From assembly GCA_958496175.1 (NCBI GenBank), contig OY292276.1, positions 35,670,449-35,734,448 on the forward strand: a stretch of 64,000 bases of DNA, written 5' to 3'. The translations under genes and the position numbers were made by a program. This document shows, piece after piece, positions 59,636 through 64,000 of this stretch (the stretch's first letter is position 1; each line of letters starts with the position of its first letter). Under the pieces are notes generated by a model. The model worked only from the letters and a program-made list of their open reading frames with translations. It was not told the origin of the DNA and made no database searches. Source of the stretch: Sisyra terminalis. Its lineage: Eukaryota > Arthropoda > Insecta > Neuroptera > Sisyridae.

Positions 59636-59740
59636 AGCCCGTAGGCACTTGTACGTGGTCGTAGTAGGCCGTTGTAGGCCCCTGTAGCCCGGGGGCCCCG
59701 TATCATTGATACGGCTGATTCAGCGGTAGATACGCCCCTG
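59636..59740. repeat. G+C-rich island with palindrome, possible transposon end
   Basis: The most G+C-rich 100 bp in the window. It holds GTAGGC(C)-type repeats (GTAGGCACTTG, GTAGGCCGTTG, GTAGGCCCCTGTAG), CCCGGGGGCCCC, the palindrome CCGTATCATTGATACGG (59699-59715) and, read in complement from 59740, CAGGGGCGTATCTACCGCTG. The last resembles a hAT-type terminus. The partner end was not found. Confidence 0.5.
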
Positions 59741-60122
59741 AATTTCTACTAACAAATTATGTTGTGCCACTTAATCTATTTATGCTGAATTTGTCTATAA
59801 TTGTGGTAAATTCTAATTTCATTGGTTTTGGTATTTCATGTTTTTCATTGCTTTCCCTTTCGAGATTTATACATGGTGATATAATTTTTTATTCAGCACA
59901 ACAATGATACAAAATATTTAACCAAAATGACAGAATATTATTCAAACTTTGTTATGATTATTTTATAAAAAGGCAATTGAAGTTATATAATTATTTAATT
60001 TATCTTATTTGTCTTTCCAACAAAGTCAAAAGTAATAGAATAGACTAAAATGGCATTTCGCATTTTTGAAGTGAATACGAATTTAAAATTGCTTCAAGAG
60101 TGGGAAGGAATTCCAAAAACGA

Positions 60123-60314
60123 ATGATAACAAATAAAAGGAATACAGTTTGTCGCTATTGCCACATGCAATCTTCATTTAAGAATCAAAGAGTTCGGTAC
60201 GTAAAACAACGACTGAGATACATTGCGCGCGACGAAAGGAAAAGCTCTGCCATTTTGAAGTTATTTTGCTATGTTTCAAGGTATTTATTTGACATAGCTT
60301 TTGGCACAGAATAA
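60123..60314 (+). other. Unassigned coding-like island
   Basis: Not recognised. Reads VCRYCHMQSSFKNQRVRYVK and then QRLRYIARDERKSS, basic with one CxxC pair. Less A/T-biased than its surroundings (GAGATACATTGCGCGCGACG). No start or splice site can be chosen with confidence. Could be part of a decayed transposon ORF together with 60455-60700. Confidence 0.25.
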
Positions 60315-60454
60315 CATTGAATGGAATTTGTTTAGGTTTCATTTATCAGATTCTATCATAATTTATCAATTGTGTGTATAAATTATTTGTTTAAAATAAT
60401 TACTGTGAACACATATGAGGTTAAAATAAAAACTTACATATACAAAAATACAAA

Positions 60455-60700
60455 ATGTTGGTATATACACATCAAAAAACTAAATCCAATGAGATGAATA
60501 AAACATCATATGACCGAGTGAAGCAGCAGTGCCGAGAACGTAAAGTAGTGAATGTGTTCAAGCGGATTAATGACGGAGCCAGTACATCTATGTGGGGGTT
60601 GAAACTATACAAATGGATGATGAAATCCCATCTATATCAACACCGGTCATTGTTCGATTATGAAGACACATTGGGCAGCAGATGTTGCACATTTTACTAG
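60455..60700 (+). other. Unassigned coding-like island, open on both strands
   Basis: Not recognised. The plus frame reads KTSYDRVKQQCRERKVVNVF and then KRINDGASTSMWGLKLYKWM. The minus strand also has a long reading with few stops (about 60700-60480, ...SVINPLEHIHYFTFSALLLH...), so the coding strand is uncertain. The base composition stands out from the A/T-rich flanks, suggesting former coding or transposon sequence. Confidence 0.3.
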
Positions 60701-61384
60701 GACATTTATCAATAATCCATTCAAATATACATCACACACTCGAAGGATTCTAAGTGATCAAACTTGATTATGGCATACATAAAATAGCCTGTTTATATTT
60801 TATACAGAAAATATTTCCCATTTCGTATACACGTATTCACGTATAACTTACGGCTGTGTCCTTGACACGACGAGTGAATTATACTGAAAATATACATAGA
60901 TGCTGTAAAAGATATAGATCACTCAATTTCCGATAAAATTATCTAGACAATTTTTCTTTACGAATAACCGTTTCTCAGATATCACGATTTGAAGTATTGA
61001 AAATATTGAGTATAAACTCATACGAAGCTTGCATGCAACCTATGTCTAAATTACAAACCTTAAATTTTTCAAGATTATTTTTTTTGTCAATCTTATCTAT
61101 TATTTATCTTAGTTTCGGATATATTGACTGAAAGTTCGTAAAAGTTCTTTCTTGGTGTATGAAGGTTAAGAGCAATAAGAATTTTTGTTGCACTTCACCA
61201 TATTGATAAGAAACCACCGAAAATATTATGAGCAAAACTTTTGATAAAATCGATATACAAAACGAAGTTTTTAACAATCAAATAAAACCAAAGGTAATGA
61301 AAGGAGAACATCTTATTCATTGTTATTAAAGTTTTAAAATTGCAATTTAAGAAAACATTAATGGATTTTACCTATTTTTTAACA

Positions 61385-61620
61385 ATAACGCCCTTTAGAT
61401 TACGTTCTCCTGTACGAATTCATTCTAGAAATCTTCTGTTGAGATTCCTCATTGACCACTGAAATATATTAGTTAGGATATTATGAATTTCATCCCAAAT
61501 TCTCTGTTTCAACTCATCGAGAGTTCTTGGTCGGTTGGGCACACTTGACCCTTTAGATAGCCCCACAAAAAAAAATCACAACCGGACAAATCGAGTGATT
61601 TGGGACGCCAGGGAATCGTT
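61385..61620 (-). pseudogene. Mariner/IS630-type transposase C-terminus
   Basis: Minus strand: IPWRPKSLDLSGCDFF at about 61618-61571, then GYLKG, a one-base shift, NRPRTLDELKQRIWDEI (about 61540-61490), HNILTNIF and, after a stop, RTGERNLKGVIV. Order and wording match the end of mariner-superfamily transposases ('P.SPDL.P.DFFLWGYLK...RP.tLdELK.rI..EI...GG.HLK..I'); DLSGCDFF contains the second catalytic Asp region. The rest of the transposase and the TIRs were not found. Confidence 0.7.
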
Positions 61621-62938
61621 ACAAATCTTGAGATCTTGAGATTATTCTAATAGTGGATCCAGTATCTCTAAAGTCATTAATCTTACTTTTTATCGCGTGT
61701 TACAATGAAACGGTACCATACCGTCCTAAGTTATAAAAACGTCGGAACTCCCTCTACTGTCAAAATAGCACTATTTTTAAAACATATTTTTATGGCAAAT
61801 GGATATAATTCCACTGATACATAGTTACTAAAATGGCAAAGTTTTTACTTGTTGAAGGTCACTATCCCACAGTACTACCCACTATTACGACTACTAAAAT
61901 TTCCATTTTTCCAATACCATATTACAAGAGTATACAAGAGTAGGTACTCTAAATGAAATCAATGAGTCACTATTAAAATAATTTTATCCCATGGAAAAAC
62001 TTAATGAGGATGTAAAAAAACATCATTAAATTCCACCCTCTAATTTTTATTAAACACTCGTAAAGTTGTATAAATATTAATTTTCAGCAAGCAAGTATTA
62101 TTTTCTAGAAATGAAAAAGAAAAAAAAATAATAAGAACTACGAGGACATCATTATCAAGGCAAAGACTTATTAACTTACATAATGATAAAAATAAAACTT
62201 TCCTGATTTTTTGCCTTTTCAAGGTAGAAGTATTAATTATCTATCACAAAGCGTTTCGCAATTATAAAAGCTCTAGTCATAATGTTCGAGCGTCTAGAAT
62301 TTTCTTTCAATTTTTCATTCAAATTGAAAATCATAATTACAAAACGTTTAATTATTTCTAAATAAAACACATATTGATTACCTTATTTACATTTTAAATA
62401 TATCGCAGTATTCGAAGGTAATGTGAAAAACTAAGGGGAAATTTAAACACAAGTACCTATCTACTTTAAAATGAATCACCATATTGAACCAAACACGAAG
62501 AATTTTCTATGTGTAATGAAAAATTGTTATGTAACGATTACTTTATATTTCTTAATTTTATCTCTCATAAATCAAAAAAAAGATGAAATATGGAAAACTT
62601 TCTCTAAAATTCAGTTAAGTAATTCCAAGCTTACGCATTTGGCTTTGAACTTTCACAGAAGTTATGATTAAAATAAGTTTATGCGATATCTTTTATGCTT
62701 GAAATTTCGTGTTGAAATTATTGAGAATCTACATTTTCTTTCACCAGGTATTTGAATGTAAGATTGGAAAAATGTAAATAAGTCTAGAATTTCGTTATGA
62801 TATTTTTCAGGAAAACTTTTTTTTTGCTAAGCACAGTTAGTTGTCGAAGAGTTTTTTTTTAATTTTTCTAACATTTTTCTTCCCTTGCTTCCTTTAACAG
62901 TAAACTAGATTTTATTGTTTGTATTTATAAATTTTCAA
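61621..62938. other. AT-rich stretch, nothing recognised
   Basis: 61621-61760 may be further decayed transposase but has no readable motif. Confidence 0.4.
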
Positions 62939-63031
62939 ACCCGGTAGGTTTTGGGTTCAATATTTATCGATTACAGATTTTTATTAACCCTAGAGTCGGT
63001 AAAGACCTTAGTAGTTATAAAGCGATGATAA
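62939..63031 (+). mobile_element. tRNA-derived SINE, copy F (5'-truncated)
   Basis: Starts within the head at CCGGTAGGTTTTGGGTTCAA (B box kept, A box lost), then CGATTACAGATTTTTATTAA, CCCTAGAGTCGGTAAAGACC and ends TTATAAAGCGATGATAAA. 5' truncation fits LINE-mediated insertion. Confidence 0.75.
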
Positions 63032-64000
63032 AAAAGAAAAAAATCTGGAAAGTGATCGAATATAGAATACTATTCGAGTTTAGAGTTTAAGTTTTTCAGA
63101 AAAAGGAAGCTTTAAGCAAGTAGCTGCTAAGCTGTTAAGTAGTTGCTTAGTTGTTAAGCTAGTGATGTGAAGCTTACACCGCAAAAAAGAAAAAAAATTG
63201 ACAGAAAAGTCCTTCCTTCCTTCCAAAAAGGACTTCATTGTTTAAGTTTACAGTATATCTATTCTCAGAATGTTTTTGAACTTTGCAACTACATTTTCAA
63301 TCTGTCTATAGGTACAATTAATAAGATGTGGATAACAGTAGACAATTAAATAGATAATAAATTCTGTGACTTTTTTCTCTGCTTCATTATTTTGTTTGGA
63401 GTTTTGAGTAGCTAATTTAAAATTTCTCCGGTAGGTCGCTAATAATATATATTTGAGTCTGCAAGTGCGTTAGCCACCTTGTTTATTAAAATGACTTTGC
63501 ATTTGGTCTTGGTGTTTAAAATATTAGTATTTGAAACTAATAATTTCTTCCTTCATTATTAATATGTTTAGGTCTTTTCATAGCTTTGGGAACCATAGTG
63601 CGTGGGAACCCCCATAGTGTGTTTGATATCAATTTTAAAATTGTGGATTGAAATCTCTTCCAAAGTTTGATGTTACTGCAAAAAGCGATTCTCTAAAATT
63701 GAATGTCGTAGTTCCAAACTGGTTTGAGTAATGTTCAAATATAAGAACTTTGTTATTAAGAAACAAACTTGATGTGTGGTCAAGAAGCCACTAAAGGTTT
63801 TAAAATTTCTGTCCAAGTTGCTTTCGTTTTGTGAAAACATGCTTTTTCCAGTTTAAATTTTGGTTAAGATGTGATCCCACATATTTTACGGTATCAAGCT
63901 GATGCAATTATTTACCATTACGAGACATTGTGGGGTAGTTGTTTCTTCTTTTTGAAAAATTATGGTGAACTAATTACATTAAAACGTTTTTCAATTGTTA
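63032..64000. other. AT-rich stretch, nothing recognised
   Basis: A local AAGTAGCTGCTAAGCTGTTA-like near-repeat at 63116-63160 is the only pattern. Confidence 0.45.

Noticed and set aside
1..64000. Bacterial-style operons, promoters or ribosome binding sites
   Set aside because: No dense same-strand ORFs; the transposons, SINE and splice sites identify the DNA as animal nuclear.

Overview
This window reads as AT-rich eukaryotic nuclear DNA, most likely from an insect; the order is not resolved. Reasons: long A/T-dominated non-coding stretches, a GT-AG-bounded exon of a Ras-type GTPase, Jockey- and RTE-type non-LTR retrotransposons, hAT, PIF/Harbinger and mariner-type DNA transposon remnants, and a tRNA-derived SINE. 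There is no prokaryotic gene organisation, and no intact full-length cellular protein-coding gene was seen.

The only convincing host coding sequence is one minus-strand exon at 7023-7164. It encodes the N-terminus and P-loop of a small Ras-like GTPase. Its acceptor and donor sites are visible, and its downstream exons were not found. A second host-like candidate is a broken 105-residue reading frame at 28771-29089 (minus).

Region by region. 0.3-6.5 kb: a THAP-bearing inverted-repeat transposon with a 12-bp minisatellite inside it, a Helitron-like fragment, an RNase H LINE fragment, an RTE RT relic and a 5'-truncated Jockey insertion with a target-site duplication. 7-10.7 kb: the Ras exon, a SINE and a foldback hairpin. 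11-15.3 kb: a near full-length but multiply broken Jockey element. 16-25 kb: hAT ends, a Helitron-like terminus, a second and a fifth THAP-element copy, a second RNase H LINE fragment and two SINEs. 26.5-29.1 kb: a complex inverted-repeat locus with 206-bp arms that differ at about one base, then the broken small ORF. 30-34 kb: a third THAP-element copy, a PIF/Harbinger derivative with TAA duplication and a CGACA-rich inverted-repeat element. 36-39.4 kb: a hAT transposase relic and a third RNase H LINE fragment. 39.4-45 kb: the emptiest stretch. 45-54.6 kb: a hAT element containing a second nested MITE (both with 8-bp duplications), an RTE relic, more hAT MITEs and a fourth THAP-element copy. 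55-64 kb: SINEs, a mariner relic and two unassigned coding-like islands.

The best candidates for something undescribed are: (i) the ~835-bp TIR family carrying a THAP exon with what looks like its own splice donor; (ii) the near-perfect hairpin at 27815-28422, which would give long double-stranded RNA if transcribed; and (iii) the nested hAT/MITE pair. All family names come from motifs read by eye; no database search was possible.
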